Of a DNA stretch of 64,000 bases, positions 1 through 9,104 are shown one piece after another. Below the pieces are notes generated by a model, which was not told the DNA's origin, did no database searches, and was given only the letters and a program-made list of their open reading frames with translations. The stretch spans positions 1 to 64,000 of the forward strand of contig NKIK01000009.1 in assembly GCA_002256115.1 (NCBI GenBank), given 5' to 3'. The translations under genes and the position numbers were made by a program. Position 1 is the stretch's first letter. Every line of letters begins with the position of its first letter. The stretch comes from Burkholderiales bacterium PBB3 (GTDB taxonomy: Bacteria > Pseudomonadota > Gammaproteobacteria > Burkholderiales > Burkholderiaceae_C).

Positions 1-31
1 CGCTGCCTCCTGAAAATTTCAAGGTAACACC

Positions 32-1147
32 ATGAGTATCGCAATCCGTAACGTCAGCAAAGACTTCGGCACCTTCAAGGCCCTGCGCGATGTGTCGCTG
101 GACATCGAGTCCGGCGAGCTGGTCGCGCTGTTGGGCCCCTCGGGCTGCGGCAAGACCACCTTGCTGCGCATCATTGCGGGCCTGGAGACGGCCGACCAGG
201 GCAACATCCTGTTCAGTGGGGAAGACACCACCGATGTGCATGTGCGCGAGCGCAATGTCGGTTTCGTGTTTCAGCACTACGCCCTGTTCAGGCACATGAG
301 TGTGTTTGACAACGTGGCCTTTGGTCTGCGCATGAAGCCGCGTGCCACGCGGCCTTCCGAAGACGTCATTAAAAAGAAGGTCCACGACCTGTTGGGTCTG
401 GTGCAGTTGGACTGGCTGTCGGACCGCTACCCAGCGCAGTTGTCGGGGGGGCAACGTCAGCGTATTGCCTTGGCGCGCGCGCTGGCGGTGGAGCCCAAGG
501 TGCTGCTACTGGATGAGCCTTTTGGTGCGCTGGATGCCAAGGTGCGCAAAGAGTTACGCCGCTGGCTTCGCCGTCTGCACGACGACCTGCACGTCACCAG
601 CATCTTTGTGACCCACGACCAGGAGGAAGCGCTGGAAGTGGCTGACCGCGTGGTGCTGATGAACAGCGGCCAAGTCGAGCAAATTGGTTCCCCGCAAGAG
701 GTGTGGGACCACCCCGCCAGCCCTTTTGTGTATGGCTTTTTGGGGGATGTGAATTTGTTCCACGGTCGCGCTCACGAAGGCGAAATGTTGATCGGAGAAG
801 ACCAGCGCGGCGTGCGCCTGGCCAGCCCTGAGCACAGTGGTGTGAAAGACGCCAAAGCCTTTGCCTACGTGCGCCCGCACGATCTGGATGTGCGCCGTTA
901 TGTGGCAGGCGAGGAGTCGCATGTGGGGGGGTACCAGGCCGAGCGTGGCATCCCCGCCAAGCTGGTCCGCGCGATTGTCGTGGGGCCTATCGCCCGGCTG
1001 GAGTTGTTGCCCCAGGACGCTTCTGCGGCGGGCAGTGGCGACATCATTGAAGCCCAGATTGGTGCCCAACAGTTCCGCGAAATGGGGCTCAAGGACGGCG
1101 AAATATTGGTGGTCACGCCACGCAAGGCCAGGGTGTTTGTGGCCTAG
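32..1147 (+). CDS. cysA: Sulfate/thiosulfate ABC transporter ATP-binding protein CysA
   Basis: This 371-residue protein is the cytoplasmic ATPase that powers sulfate/thiosulfate import by the CysTWA complex. Visible motifs are Walker [10 protein letters not shown] (about residues 35-43), the Q-loop [11 protein letters not shown], the ABC signature LSGGQRQR, Walker [13 protein letters not shown] and the H-loop [10 protein letters not shown]-terminal extension of about 130 residues forms the TOBE-type regulatory domain usual for CysA, and the length is normal. The stretch [11 protein letters not shown]-like after the ATPase core ([10 protein letters not shown]) is typical of CysA rather than other MalK-type ATPases. 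The start is set by the ribosome site AAGGTAA just upstream. The bases before it (1-13) could be the last codons of cysW, which would fit the usual cysTWA order, but this is too short to prove. Confidence 0.95.
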   Translation: MSIAIRNVSKDFGTFKALRDVSLDIESGELVALLGPSGCGKTTLLRIIAGLETADQGNILFSGEDTTDVHVRERNVGFVFQHYALFRHMSVFDNVAFGLRMKPRATRPSEDVIKKKVHDLLGLVQLDWLSDRYPAQLSGGQRQRIALARALAVEPKVLLLDEPFGALDAKVRKELRRWLRRLHDDLHVTSIFVTHDQEEALEVADRVVLMNSGQVEQIGSPQEVWDHPASPFVYGFLGDVNLFHGRAHEGEMLIGEDQRGVRLASPEHSGVKDAKAFAYVRPHDLDVRRYVAGEESHVGGYQAERGIPAKLVRAIVVGPIARLELLPQDASAAGSGDIIEAQIGAQQFREMGLKDGEILVVTPRKARVFVA

Positions 1148-1230
1148 CGCACGGACGTTGCGCAATTCAGGCCGCAAGCTCCGCTCTTTGCCTGACACGG
1201 TGTCGGGCCAAGCACCCAAGGAGCCTTGCG

Positions 1231-1389
1231 ATGAGCCTGATGACCATACTGTTGATTGTTCTGATTTTGATGCTGGTAGGGGCCATTCCCGCATGGTCAC
1301 ACAGCGCCAGTTGGGGATATGGCCCCAGTGGCGGAATCGGACTGGTGGTACTTGTATTGGTAATTTTGTTGCTCATGGGGCGGATCTAG
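1231..1389 (+). CDS. DUF3309 family small membrane protein
   Basis: A 52-residue protein with two hydrophobic segments: residues about 3-20 (LMTILLIVLILMLVGAIP) and 36-50 (GIGLVVLVLVILLLMG). Between them lies WSHSASWGYGPSGG. This matches the DUF3309 family of tiny bacterial membrane proteins, whose members share the pattern of a first hydrophobic helix, a W-x-H-S-x-x-W-G-Y-x-P-S-G-G loop and a second helix. The function is unknown. The ribosome site AAGGAG at 1218-1223 lies 7 nt before the ATG and strongly supports the call. It sits alone between cysA and an AraC regulator on the same strand. Confidence 0.88.
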   Translation: MSLMTILLIVLILMLVGAIPAWSHSASWGYGPSGGIGLVVLVLVILLLMGRI

Positions 1390-1533
1390 CAGGCCTTCGC
1401 CATATGCGAGGCGCATCGTTCTAAAGGACGCGGGTGAGTCTCTATCCGGCTAGCTGCAACGAAAGCAGGGTGGGGGCTTAAAAAACGCACACCCGGACAC
1501 GACGCAACCAGAGACGCGCAGGACAATCTCTGC

Positions 1534-2493
1534 ATGTCTCTGCCTAACGCTGTAACTCTGTCACCCAAGCCTCCGCGTGCCGTGGAGCGTGCATTGGGCT
1601 ATGTGGACGCTCACTTGGGTGAACCGATGACTGCATTGGCGTTAGCCAACCACGCCGCCTGCTCACCCCACCACTTTCACCGCTTGTTTGCCGCACATTT
1701 GGGCTGTAGCGTGGGCACCTACATCATCGGGCGTCGCTTGCAGCGCGCTGCAGCGCTGCTGGTGAGCGGGCGTGAGACCGTGTTGCACATTGCTCTGGAG
1801 GTCGGTTTTGACTCTGGTCAGTCGATGGCCAAAGCCATGCGGCGGGAGTGGGGCACCACGCCCACAGCGATCCGGCAGGGCCGGGCTCACCCATCCACCG
1901 TCCTCCCCCCTCCGTGGCAGTCGGGGCGGGGACCCCTACCCACCCGCTATTCTGAAAAGGAGATTGTTATGGTTACCCTTACGCGGCTAGACCAATTACC
2001 CCATGGACTTGTGGCGCTCACCACGACCGCTCGTGGAATGGTCAACAACACGATGCAGCGCGCAGCCCGCCAAGCTTTTGGCGAGCTGACTGGCGCAGTG
2101 GCACAGGCGGGCCTGATGGACCAAGCCTGGAGCTGGCTCGCCCTCTGCCCGGATGACCCGCAGGGGCCCGATGATCCCCACTGCCGGTATGTGGCGGGTG
2201 TGCTCTTCGGTTACGCAATGCACATGGGTCAGGGGGTATGCACCCAACCAGCTCAGATTGCACTTGACGGTTCGTTGGAGTGGCAACACTTGGCGTCCGG
2301 CCGCTATGCAGTCTTCACCCATCAGGGGTCGTATGCCACCCTGTACCTGACGTGGGCTTCCATCTACCGAGATTGGTTGCCGGCTTCCGGGTTGACGCTT
2401 CGCGATGTCCCGCCGCTGGAGTTGATGCTCAATGACGCGCGCATCACGCCGGAAGATCAACTGCTGACGGAGATCTGGATGCCGGTGGAGTAG
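1534..2493 (+). CDS. AraC-family transcriptional regulator with GyrI-like effector domain
   Basis: A 319-residue two-domain regulator. Residues about 17-115 form an AraC/XylS helix-turn-helix domain (VDAHLGEPMTALALANHAACS, then the second helix pair ending in MRREWGTTP). Residues about 145-319 form a GyrI-like/SOUL-type effector-binding domain; LEMML-like DVPPLELML and the closing EIWMPVE are characteristic of GyrI domains that bind small hydrophobic ligands. In known relatives (Rob, SoxS-like regulators) such proteins control multidrug or stress genes. No target gene can be named from context. The start is preceded by AGGACAAT. An intrinsic terminator follows the gene. Confidence 0.9.
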   Translation: MSLPNAVTLSPKPPRAVERALGYVDAHLGEPMTALALANHAACSPHHFHRLFAAHLGCSVGTYIIGRRLQRAAALLVSGRETVLHIALEVGFDSGQSMAKAMRREWGTTPTAIRQGRAHPSTVLPPPWQSGRGPLPTRYSEKEIVMVTLTRLDQLPHGLVALTTTARGMVNNTMQRAARQAFGELTGAVAQAGLMDQAWSWLALCPDDPQGPDDPHCRYVAGVLFGYAMHMGQGVCTQPAQIALDGSLEWQHLASGRYAVFTHQGSYATLYLTWASIYRDWLPASGLTLRDVPPLELMLNDARITPEDQLLTEIWMPVE

Positions 2494-2523
2494 GGCGCTT
2501 AGGCACACAGCGCAGCCCAAAGA

Positions 2524-2556
2524 AAAGCCCCGCCAGTCTTGCGACTTCGGGGCTTT
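2524..2556. terminator. Bidirectional intrinsic terminator between convergent genes
   Basis: A 9-bp perfect stem AAAGCCCCG / CGGGGCTTT with a 15-nt loop, followed by TGTTCT on the plus strand and preceded by AAAGAA, which gives U-rich tails in both directions. It lies between the AraC regulator (plus) and htpG (minus), so it probably ends both transcripts. Confidence 0.75.
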
Positions 2557-2571
2557 GTTCTATTGCCTTGA

Positions 2572-2634
2572 TGCTATGAATTAAGGAGCTTCTCCCGCAC
2601 TATCCATGGCCTAGACGGCGTATTTGGCTTAAAG
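2572..2634 (+). repeat. Interspersed repeat, copy 1 (GCTGCTCCCGCACTATCCA family)
   Basis: About 63 bp matching a family found eight times in this window. The shared order is TGCTAT, a short A-rich stretch, the core (here slightly diverged, CTTCTCCCGCACTATCCATGG), CCTAGACGGCGTATTTGGC and TTAAAG. It ends 11 bp before the stop codon of htpG. Confidence 0.85.
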
Positions 2635-2645
2635 CCAGTTTAGCG

Positions 2646-4637
2646 TCACACCAGCAGCGCATTCACCCGTTTCACATAGGCGGCAGGGTCGGTGGGCAGT
2701 CCGCCTTCGGCCAGCAGCGCCTGGTCAAACAGGATGTGGGCCAGGTCGTTGAAGTGGACCGAGCCGTCCAGCTTTTTCACCAGCGCGTGTTCGGCGTTGA
2801 CTTCCAGCACCGGCTTCACTTCGGGGGCGGTCTGGCCAGCTTGCTTGAGCATGCGCGCCAGTTGGGTGCTCATGCCGTGGTCTTGCACCACCAGGCAAGC
2901 GGGGCTGTCCACCAGGCGTGTGGTCACGCGCACGTCTTCGGCCTTGTCCTTCAGCGCTTCCTTGAGCTTGGCCAGTAGCGGCTTGAAGGCTTCGGCAGCC
3001 TCTTCGGCGGCTTTCTTCTCGGCGTCGTCTTGCAGGCTGCCCAAATCGACTGCACCCTTGGCGACGGACTGCATCGATGTGCCGTCAAAGTCGTGCAGGT
3101 AGTTCAGTGCCCACTCGTCCACGCGGTCGGTCATCAACAGAACTTCGATGCCCTTCTTCTTGAACACTTCCAGTTGGGGGCTGTTCTTGGCGGCGGCCGC
3201 GTTGTCGGCGGTGATGTAGTAGATGGCCTCTTGGCCTTCCTTCATACGCGCCTTGTAGTCGGCCAAAGATACGCTCACGCTGTCGGTCGTGCTGCTGGCA
3301 AAACGCAGCAGTTTGGCCAGACGGTCCTTGTTGGTGAAGTCTTCACCCAGGCCTTCTTTCAGCACCGCGCCAAACTCTGAGTAGAACTTGCTGTACTTGC
3401 CAACGTTGGCTTCCTGCTCGGCCTTTTCTTCAGCGCTAAGGACATCAGTCACGCCGTCAGCGGATTCGGGCAGCTTGTCGTTCTTGGCCAGCGTCTCCAG
3501 CATGGAGAGCACACGTTTGGTGTTGCCTTCGCGGATGGCTTTCACGTCGCGGCTTTCCTGCAGCAGTTCGCGGCTCACGTTCAGCGGCAAGTCGACGGAA
3601 TCGACCACGCCCTTCACAAAGCGCAAGTAGGTGGGCAGCAGGGCTTCGGCGTCGTCCATGATGAACACGCGCTTCACATACAGCTTCACGCCCGCAGACT
3701 TCTCGCGGTTGTACAGGTCCATCGGCGCCTTGCCGGGGATGTACAACAGCTGGGTGTACTCGGTGCTGCCTTCCACGCGGTTGTGCGTGTGGGCCAGCGG
3801 CGCTTCAAAGTCGTGGCTGATCTGCTTGTAGAAGTCGTCGTACTGCTCTTGGGTGACGTCCTTCTTCGCGCGCGCCCAGATGGCGTTGGCTTTGTTGACG
3901 GTTTCCCACTCGCCGGTCTTGACCATGCCACCGGGCTGGCGGCCGCCGTTCTCGTCGCTTGGGTTGATCAGCTCGCCGTCTTTCCACTCTTCCTTTTCCA
4001 TCTGGATGGGCAGGCTGATGTGGTCGGAGTATTTGTTGATGATGCCCTTGACCTTCCAGGCCTGGGCGTAGTCTTGGGCGTCTTCGCGCAGGTGCAGTGT
4101 CACACTGGTGCCGCGCGCTTCGCGGGTGATGCTTTCCACTTCAAACGCACCGCCGCCACTGGCACCGCCGTCGCTGACCCAGCGCACAGCTTGGTCAGCA
4201 GGCAGGCCGGCTCGGCGCGATTCGACCGTGATCTTGTCGGCCACGATGAAGCCGGAGTAGAAGCCCACGCCGAACTGGCCGATGAGTTGTGAGTCGGCCT
4301 TCTGGTCGCCGCTGAGCTTGCTGACAAAGTCCTTGGTGCCGCTCTTGGCGATGGTGCCCAGGTTGTCGATGGCTTCTTGTTGCGAGAGGCCAATGCCGTT
4401 GTCGGTGATGGTCAGCGTCTTGGCGTCTTTGTCGAAGGTGACCTTGACCTTCAGCTCAGGGTCGTTCTCATACAAGCCGCCATTGTTGATCGCTTCAAAA
4501 CGCAGCTTGTCGCAGGCGTCCGAAGCATTGGAGATCAGCTCGCGCAGGAAAATTTCCTTGTTGGAGTACAGCGAGTGGGTCACCAGGTGCAGCAGCTGGG
4601 CCACTTCGGCCTGGAAATTCATAGTTTGTTTGGTCAT
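2646..4637 (-). CDS. htpG: Molecular chaperone HtpG (Hsp90)
   Basis: A 663-residue cytosolic Hsp90 ATPase that helps fold and protect proteins under stress. The N-terminal GHKL ATPase domain shows [16 protein letters not shown], the DNGIGL box and [11 protein letters not shown]. The middle domain carries the client and gamma-phosphate region ([13 protein letters not shown]). The C-terminal dimerisation domain follows. Bacterial HtpG is usually 620-640 residues, so the length is normal. The N-terminal [27 protein letters not shown] is almost invariant in this family. A sigma-32 type promoter lies about 75 nt upstream of the start, so heat induction is expected. The terminator at 2524-2556 is downstream. 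Confidence 0.98.
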   Translation of the reverse strand: MTKQTMNFQAEVAQLLHLVTHSLYSNKEIFLRELISNASDACDKLRFEAINNGGLYENDPELKVKVTFDKDAKTLTITDNGIGLSQQEAIDNLGTIAKSGTKDFVSKLSGDQKADSQLIGQFGVGFYSGFIVADKITVESRRAGLPADQAVRWVSDGGASGGGAFEVESITREARGTSVTLHLREDAQDYAQAWKVKGIINKYSDHISLPIQMEKEEWKDGELINPSDENGGRQPGGMVKTGEWETVNKANAIWARAKKDVTQEQYDDFYKQISHDFEAPLAHTHNRVEGSTEYTQLLYIPGKAPMDLYNREKSAGVKLYVKRVFIMDDAEALLPTYLRFVKGVVDSVDLPLNVSRELLQESRDVKAIREGNTKRVLSMLETLAKNDKLPESADGVTDVLSAEEKAEQEANVGKYSKFYSEFGAVLKEGLGEDFTNKDRLAKLLRFASSTTDSVSVSLADYKARMKEGQEAIYYITADNAAAAKNSPQLEVFKKKGIEVLLMTDRVDEWALNYLHDFDGTSMQSVAKGAVDLGSLQDDAEKKAAEEAAEAFKPLLAKLKEALKDKAEDVRVTTRLVDSPACLVVQDHGMSTQLARMLKQAGQTAPEVKPVLEVNAEHALVKKLDGSVHFNDLAHILFDQALLAEGGLPTDPAAYVKRVNALLV

Positions 4638-4709
4638 GGGATGTCAGTCTCTTAATAAAGCCTAGGAAATGCGAGCAGGCGGCATGGGCTGCGACCTGCG
4701 AAACCCTCA

Positions 4710-4736
4710 ATTATGGGCGACGCCCTGGTTTTCAAG
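4710..4736 (-). promoter_or_regulatory. Predicted sigma-32 (RpoH) heat-shock promoter of htpG
   Basis: Read on the minus strand, CTTGAAA (complement of 4730-4736) is followed after 12 nt by CCCATAAT (complement of 4710-4717), preceded by a G. The RpoH consensus is CTTGAAA, a spacer and CCCCATnT. The match and its placement upstream of an Hsp90 gene make this a good assignment, leaving a leader of about 65 nt. Confidence 0.75.
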
Positions 4737-4779
4737 AGAAGCAGGTCGTCGGCTAAAAAGCTTGCGTGCCAAGAAGTGC

Positions 4780-4819
4780 TTGTAATGAACTGTCTAGGTG
4801 TACTATAGTACTGGTACAC
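4780..4819 (+). promoter_or_regulatory. Promoter with overlapping palindromic operator for the GntR/ABC operon
   Basis: A -35 element TTGTAA (4780-4785) and -10 element TATAGT (4804-4809) are 18 bp apart. The -10 lies inside an inverted repeat GTGTAC (4798-4803) / GTACAC (4814-4819), which also contains the palindrome TACTATAGTA. The arrangement predicts direct repression by the GntR protein encoded 13 bp downstream. GntR proteins of the YtrA type commonly repress their own ABC operon this way. Confidence 0.7.
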
Positions 4820-4831
4820 ACAGACACATCA

Positions 4832-5230
4832 ATGCCCACCGATCTTCCATTCAGTATCAACACCGGCTCCACCGAGCCGATATACCGCCAGCTCATTGAG
4901 CAGGTGCGTCGGCGTATTGCCAGCGGCCAGCTCAGCGCGGGGCAAGAGATTCCGTCGGTGCGCGAGCTGGCCCAAACCTTGGCCGTGCACCCCATGACGA
5001 TTTCCAAGGCCTTCAGTTTGCTGGAGGCCGAGGGCCTGCTGGAGCGCCGCCGTGGCCTGTCGATGGTGGTGGCGGCGCAGCACACGCAGGCCAAGTCATC
5101 GGCATCGCGCGTAGAGCTGCTGCGCCCCGCATTAGAGAAAGCGGCGGCAGAAGCCCGCCAACTGGAGCTGCCCGCAGCCCAGGTCTTAAAACTGTTTCAA
5201 CACATCTTGAACGAGGGAGAAAAACCATGA
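4832..5230 (+). CDS. GntR-family (YtrA-type) transcriptional repressor
   Basis: A 132-residue regulator. Residues about 12-80 are a GntR winged helix (PIYRQLIEQVRRRIASGQL, IPSVRELAQTLAVHPMTISKAF, LEAEGLLERRRG). The remaining 50 residues are helical and too short for a ligand domain, which is typical of the YtrA subfamily. Members of that subfamily repress adjacent ABC transporter genes. The stop overlaps the next gene's ATG by 4 nt, so this is the first gene of a four-gene operon. The chosen ATG at 4832 fits the family N-terminus; an upstream in-frame extension to 4766 would run through the promoter and operator, so it was not used. Confidence 0.9.
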   Translation: MPTDLPFSINTGSTEPIYRQLIEQVRRRIASGQLSAGQEIPSVRELAQTLAVHPMTISKAFSLLEAEGLLERRRGLSMVVAAQHTQAKSSASRVELLRPALEKAAAEARQLELPAAQVLKLFQHILNEGEKP

Positions 5231-6108
5231 ACGCAACGAATCCATCCACCACCGTGACCGCCGACTTGCGCGGCTTGGAGCTGTCTTACGGCAAGCAGCC
5301 GGTGCTCAAGGCCTTGGACTGGCAACTGCAGCCCGGCCAAGTGGTGGGCTTGCTGGGCCGCAATGGCGCGGGCAAAACCACCTTGCTGGAAGCCATGCTG
5401 GGCCTGCGTGATTTGCAGAGCGGCAGCGTGCAGTTGTTTGGTGAAACCGGCCCGATGCTGAGCGACGCGGTGCGCGCCCGCATTGGCTATGTGCCCCAGC
5501 GCAGTGATTTGTTTGAAGGCTTTACGCCCGCGCAACTGCTCGCCTACTTTCGCAGCTTTTACCCGCGCTGGAACACGGCCAAAGTAGACGGCCTGATGTC
5601 GCGCTGGGACATCCCGCGTGACCAGCCCATTGCGCGCCTGTCGGGCGGGCAGCAGCAGCGCCTGTCCATCATCCGCGCGCTGGCGCATGAGCCTGATTTG
5701 CTGGTGTTGGATGAGCCGGTGGCCAGCCTGGACCCGGCGGGGCGGCGGGACTTTTTGCGTGAGCTGGTGGATCAGGTGCTGGACCGAGGGACTACGGTGG
5801 TGCTGTCCACCCACATCCTGTCGGACCTAGAGCGCGTGGCATTTAACGTGGCATTCATGCGCGAGGGAAAGATTGGGGTGCAGGCGCCGCTGGATGAGTT
5901 GCTAGAGAACACGTGGCAAGCCACGGGCAGCAGCGCCTATGTGCGCGCGCTGGTGGCGCGCCACAGTGCACAGGTTTTGCAGCGCCGCCCGCTGGCAGGT
6001 GATCAAGAGCTGGCCTTGGTCAAGTTCGCGCCCGGCAGCGCTTTGGGTGACGACGCGCAGCAGCTGCAGCCTGTGAACCTGGAAGAGTTGTTCATGGAGT
6101 TGGCATGA
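5227..6108 (+). CDS. ABC transporter ATP-binding protein (YtrB-like)
   Basis: A 293-residue ATPase with Walker A GLLGRNGAGKTT (residues about 43-54), the signature LSGGQQQRL, Walker B LLVLDEPVASLDPAG and the H-loop STHILSDLE. It belongs to the group of exporters related to antibiotic or lipid export. Its start overlaps the GntR stop (ATGA at 5227-5230) and its stop overlaps the next gene (ATGA at 6105-6108), so translation is probably coupled. With the two following membrane proteins it forms a complete ABC exporter under control of the GntR repressor. The substrate cannot be told from sequence; cell-wall-active compounds are the usual inducers of YtrA-type systems. Confidence 0.92.
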   Translation: MNATNPSTTVTADLRGLELSYGKQPVLKALDWQLQPGQVVGLLGRNGAGKTTLLEAMLGLRDLQSGSVQLFGETGPMLSDAVRARIGYVPQRSDLFEGFTPAQLLAYFRSFYPRWNTAKVDGLMSRWDIPRDQPIARLSGGQQQRLSIIRALAHEPDLLVLDEPVASLDPAGRRDFLRELVDQVLDRGTTVVLSTHILSDLERVAFNVAFMREGKIGVQAPLDELLENTWQATGSSAYVRALVARHSAQVLQRRPLAGDQELALVKFAPGSALGDDAQQLQPVNLEELFMELA

Positions 6109-7580
6109 ACTGGCGGCAAACGCCTGATGCGCAGATTGCGCAGGTTCTGCTGCGCAGCGTGAATCCGCAGGATGCGCGGTGGCTGTATTTCGCGATCAGC
6201 TGTGTTGTGGTGCTCGCAGTAGCAGGTGGGGGCATTGCCTCGCAATGGGGTACCGCGGCCTTGATCAAGTCGATCATCGGACTGATCATCTTTTGTCTGC
6301 AGTTTGTCGGGGTGGGGGCCTTCACTGTTCTTATGCGGCTGAACCATTCCATTCCCTCTCGGCTGGTTCCGGGCTATGTGTCTGCCTTGCGGCGCACTGC
6401 GATTGCCACTTGGTTGGGTGTTTGCCTGATCACTGGTCTGGCAGGAATGCTAGATGAAGCGTCATGGGGACAGACCCTCTCCCAAGCGTTTGGTGCCGGT
6501 GCAGTCATGCTGTTGATCAGCACACCCATGCGCTGGCCGCTGCGGTGGTGCATTTTCATGGCCGGACTTGTTTGGTTCGCGCGCCATGGTGACGCAATTT
6601 TTAACTGGGCCCCACTCCATTCGCTGCTAATGAGTCGGCTGGGCTTGCTGATCGTGTTGGTCTTGATTTATCTGAGCATGGCCTGGGTGGTGACCCGCAT
6701 GATTGCGAGAGACGGCAACGCTTACGCCTCCGTGTTCTCACGCTTTCTGGGCAGCCAAGAGAGCCAGCGCACCATTGACAAGCCCGCGACCTTGAAGCTC
6801 AATCATTCGAGCCCTTGGCTCCAGACTTTTCTTCGCATTACGCAATGGGTGGCGCTGCCGTGGATGCGCTACTCCCGCTACTTCTTAGCCCACCCCACGC
6901 CTGGGCCATCTAACGCGCTAGCCCGAGGAGAGCTGGGCTTTGGCCCGCTGGTGCACTGGGTGACACAGAGTAGCCTTTGCTTCGGTTTTTCAACACTGCT
7001 TGCTGTAGTTTGGTGGCTCTATCCGAATCTCTTGTTGGAGGAGGGCGCAGGCGCTACGCCCTTGACAGTTTTCTACATTGCTTTGGTTAGTGTTGCCTGC
7101 GCCGCCATCTCAGTGCTTGAAATCGCTGGCACCATGCAAATCAGCCAAGGTGAGCAACGGCTCATGTTGCTGCTGCCCGGCATGCCACAGGGCAACCTAC
7201 TCAGCCGAATGTTGGCAGTGCGCCATTTGCGAATGGCCTTTGCCGCTTGGCCTTTTGCTACCGCATGGGCGCTGGTGCTACCTTACCCGGACAACATCGC
7301 CCAGTATGTGGCGGCGTTCTGCTGGGGCACGCTGCCGCTGATTCCGTTTGTGATTCAAGACTGGGCCACTGTGCGTCCACCAAGCGCTGATCGCGCAATA
7401 CTGTCGCTGGTGTTCGCGATGCTTATGCCCATCAGCGCCTGGGCCGCGCTGCGGTGGCTGCATTTGCCAGTTGAGTTGCTGGCCGCGATTGCGGTGGGCG
7501 CTTGCTTGTTGGTGCTGCGGATTCGGTGGAGTCGTCTGGCGCACTTTGCGCAAGCCTTGCCAGCCGGGAGGTTGGCATGA
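6105..7580 (+). CDS. ABC transporter membrane protein, first of two paralogues
   Basis: A 491-residue polytopic membrane protein with many hydrophobic segments, for example residues about 29-45, 53-75 and 95-115, and a cluster near the C-terminus (LSLVFAMLMPISAWAALRWLHLPVELLAAIAVGACLL is one helical pair). No clear named permease domain was recognised. It shares layout and recurring phrases with the next gene: EQRLMLLLPGMPQGN here versus EQGLLMLVPGMPSGN there, and PFVIQDWATVRP versus PFVVRDWAQARP. The two are therefore tandem paralogues that probably pair as a heterodimeric transmembrane unit for the ATPase upstream. Both ends overlap their neighbours by 4 nt. Confidence 0.82.
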   Translation: MNWRQTPDAQIAQVLLRSVNPQDARWLYFAISCVVVLAVAGGGIASQWGTAALIKSIIGLIIFCLQFVGVGAFTVLMRLNHSIPSRLVPGYVSALRRTAIATWLGVCLITGLAGMLDEASWGQTLSQAFGAGAVMLLISTPMRWPLRWCIFMAGLVWFARHGDAIFNWAPLHSLLMSRLGLLIVLVLIYLSMAWVVTRMIARDGNAYASVFSRFLGSQESQRTIDKPATLKLNHSSPWLQTFLRITQWVALPWMRYSRYFLAHPTPGPSNALARGELGFGPLVHWVTQSSLCFGFSTLLAVVWWLYPNLLLEEGAGATPLTVFYIALVSVACAAISVLEIAGTMQISQGEQRLMLLLPGMPQGNLLSRMLAVRHLRMAFAAWPFATAWALVLPYPDNIAQYVAAFCWGTLPLIPFVIQDWATVRPPSADRAILSLVFAMLMPISAWAALRWLHLPVELLAAIAVGACLLVLRIRWSRLAHFAQALPAGRLA

Positions 7581-9073
7581 GCCTCGCACTGAACCCCTAC
7601 TGGCAAACCTTTTCTGCGCCATGGCGCCAGCGTAAAACCGAGAAGGCTTTTGGTTTCCTGATTGCGATTGCGGTTCTGATGAGTGCCTGCTGGTTGCTCT
7701 TATTGTTTATCACTCAATTCGACCGCAAGGCCATATTGACGGGCGTTGGCGTGACGCTGGTGTTTGTATCGCATGTTTTCTTGTTCTTGTATGTGGCCTC
7801 GGCCATGGCCTACAACCGACCGGTGTGCGTGTTGACCGTGCCTGGCTTTTTGAAAGTACAACGTCGCACGCTGATGGCTACGTGGAGTGTGGCCGTGCTG
7901 GTGCAGTGCCTGGGCTTGATCTTGCAACGCGAGATGAGCTTCGCGCGCTTCAGTGAAAACAATGGGCTGCTGCTGGTGATCTGTGTTGCCTGCAGCCTAC
8001 TGGGGCCGTTGATGCTGCGTTTTCATGGCTGGCTGGTCGTACCTTTCATGACCACGGGGTTTTGGTTGCCAAGACTGGAGGCCCTTTGGCCGCATGCCTT
8101 GGATAGCGCCAACCTGTGGCCGGTCTGGAACGCCTTTGATTGGGCATTGGCCCCGGTGTTGCTTGCCACCACAGCCTGGGTCGTGAGTCTCTGCGTCTTG
8201 CGCCCGGGGGACGCGCGGCATCGCGCAAGTGTGCAAGTGCTCACGGGATTGCAGGCGGCCATGCGCGGGAATTATTGGGATTTCGAGACCAAGCAAGCCC
8301 AAAGCCAGTCGAGGTTGGACCAATGGTTGGGTTTACAGGCGGGCAACGACTGGGCGTTCAATAGCCGAATGGCCGCGGCGCAACCCACGGCCGATTCCGT
8401 GCTGGACCGGGCTGAGCTTGCGTTTGCGCCCGAAATTCATTGGCGCAGGCGACTAGTCATGGCAGCCGTTGCTGTTGTGTTTGGGGCTTTCGTTGTTTGG
8501 TTCGTGAGGTTGGGCAGTGATTCCGTAGACCCCAGCCTTGCCAGTCCCATGCTGTATGTGTCGGCGATGCTCATCGGATGGACTCCGTTCGTGCAGTGGC
8601 ATCAATCCATGCAGCGCACGCACCGGGAGCAGGGCTTGTTGATGCTAGTGCCTGGCATGCCCAGCGGCAATGACCTGGCGCGCAGAATCGCTCGGCGCGT
8701 GCTGCAAAGTGCTGCGGTGACCTGGGTGTTGATGGCGCTGGTTCTGGCGATCACCGTGCAACTGTGGCCGGGTCGACCGTTGTTCACCTGGCTGGCCTGG
8801 GGGCTGGCATTGGCCAGCCTGCTGAGTTTGCCGTTTGTGGTGCGCGATTGGGCCCAAGCGCGGCCTCAAGCTGGACCTTCTAAATTACTTCTTTTGGGCT
8901 TGCCCTTGTTAGCAGGTGCTGTGGCGCTGGCGGTTGCGATGGCTTGGTCGGACTGGCCGATGGCACTGTGGGTCGTTTTGGCGTTGGCTGCGACGCTGGC
9001 CCACCTGGCGTGGCGGTGGCGTCGGCTGGCCAGAATGGGGCAGCCCTTGCCGGTTGGGCGCAGTGTGACCTAG
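7577..9073 (+). CDS. ABC transporter membrane protein, second of two paralogues
   Basis: A 498-residue polytopic membrane protein and tandem paralogue of the preceding gene; both share the LVPGMPSGN-type motif and a DWAQARP-type motif about 80 residues later. The ATG at 7577 overlaps the upstream stop (ATGA), a better choice than the in-frame codon at 7502 inside the upstream gene. It ends the GntR/ABC operon. No terminator with a clear U-run follows at once; the next strong hairpin is at 9465-9497. Confidence 0.82.
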   Translation: MSLALNPYWQTFSAPWRQRKTEKAFGFLIAIAVLMSACWLLLLFITQFDRKAILTGVGVTLVFVSHVFLFLYVASAMAYNRPVCVLTVPGFLKVQRRTLMATWSVAVLVQCLGLILQREMSFARFSENNGLLLVICVACSLLGPLMLRFHGWLVVPFMTTGFWLPRLEALWPHALDSANLWPVWNAFDWALAPVLLATTAWVVSLCVLRPGDARHRASVQVLTGLQAAMRGNYWDFETKQAQSQSRLDQWLGLQAGNDWAFNSRMAAAQPTADSVLDRAELAFAPEIHWRRRLVMAAVAVVFGAFVVWFVRLGSDSVDPSLASPMLYVSAMLIGWTPFVQWHQSMQRTHREQGLLMLVPGMPSGNDLARRIARRVLQSAAVTWVLMALVLAITVQLWPGRPLFTWLAWGLALASLLSLPFVVRDWAQARPQAGPSKLLLLGLPLLAGAVALAVAMAWSDWPMALWVVLALAATLAHLAWRWRRLARMGQPLPVGRSVT

Positions 9074-9104
9074 CGCGCAGCTTAGGTCGTCAAGGCTTGA
9101 CGCT

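Noticed and set aside
1-13. End of cysW
   Set aside because: Only a few codons (ending in TGA) are in the window; the neighbour cysA makes it plausible but it cannot be supported.
1191-1207. Hairpin after cysA (CCTGACAC/GTGTCGGG) as a terminator
   Set aside because: There is no U-run and the loop is absent; it may be chance.
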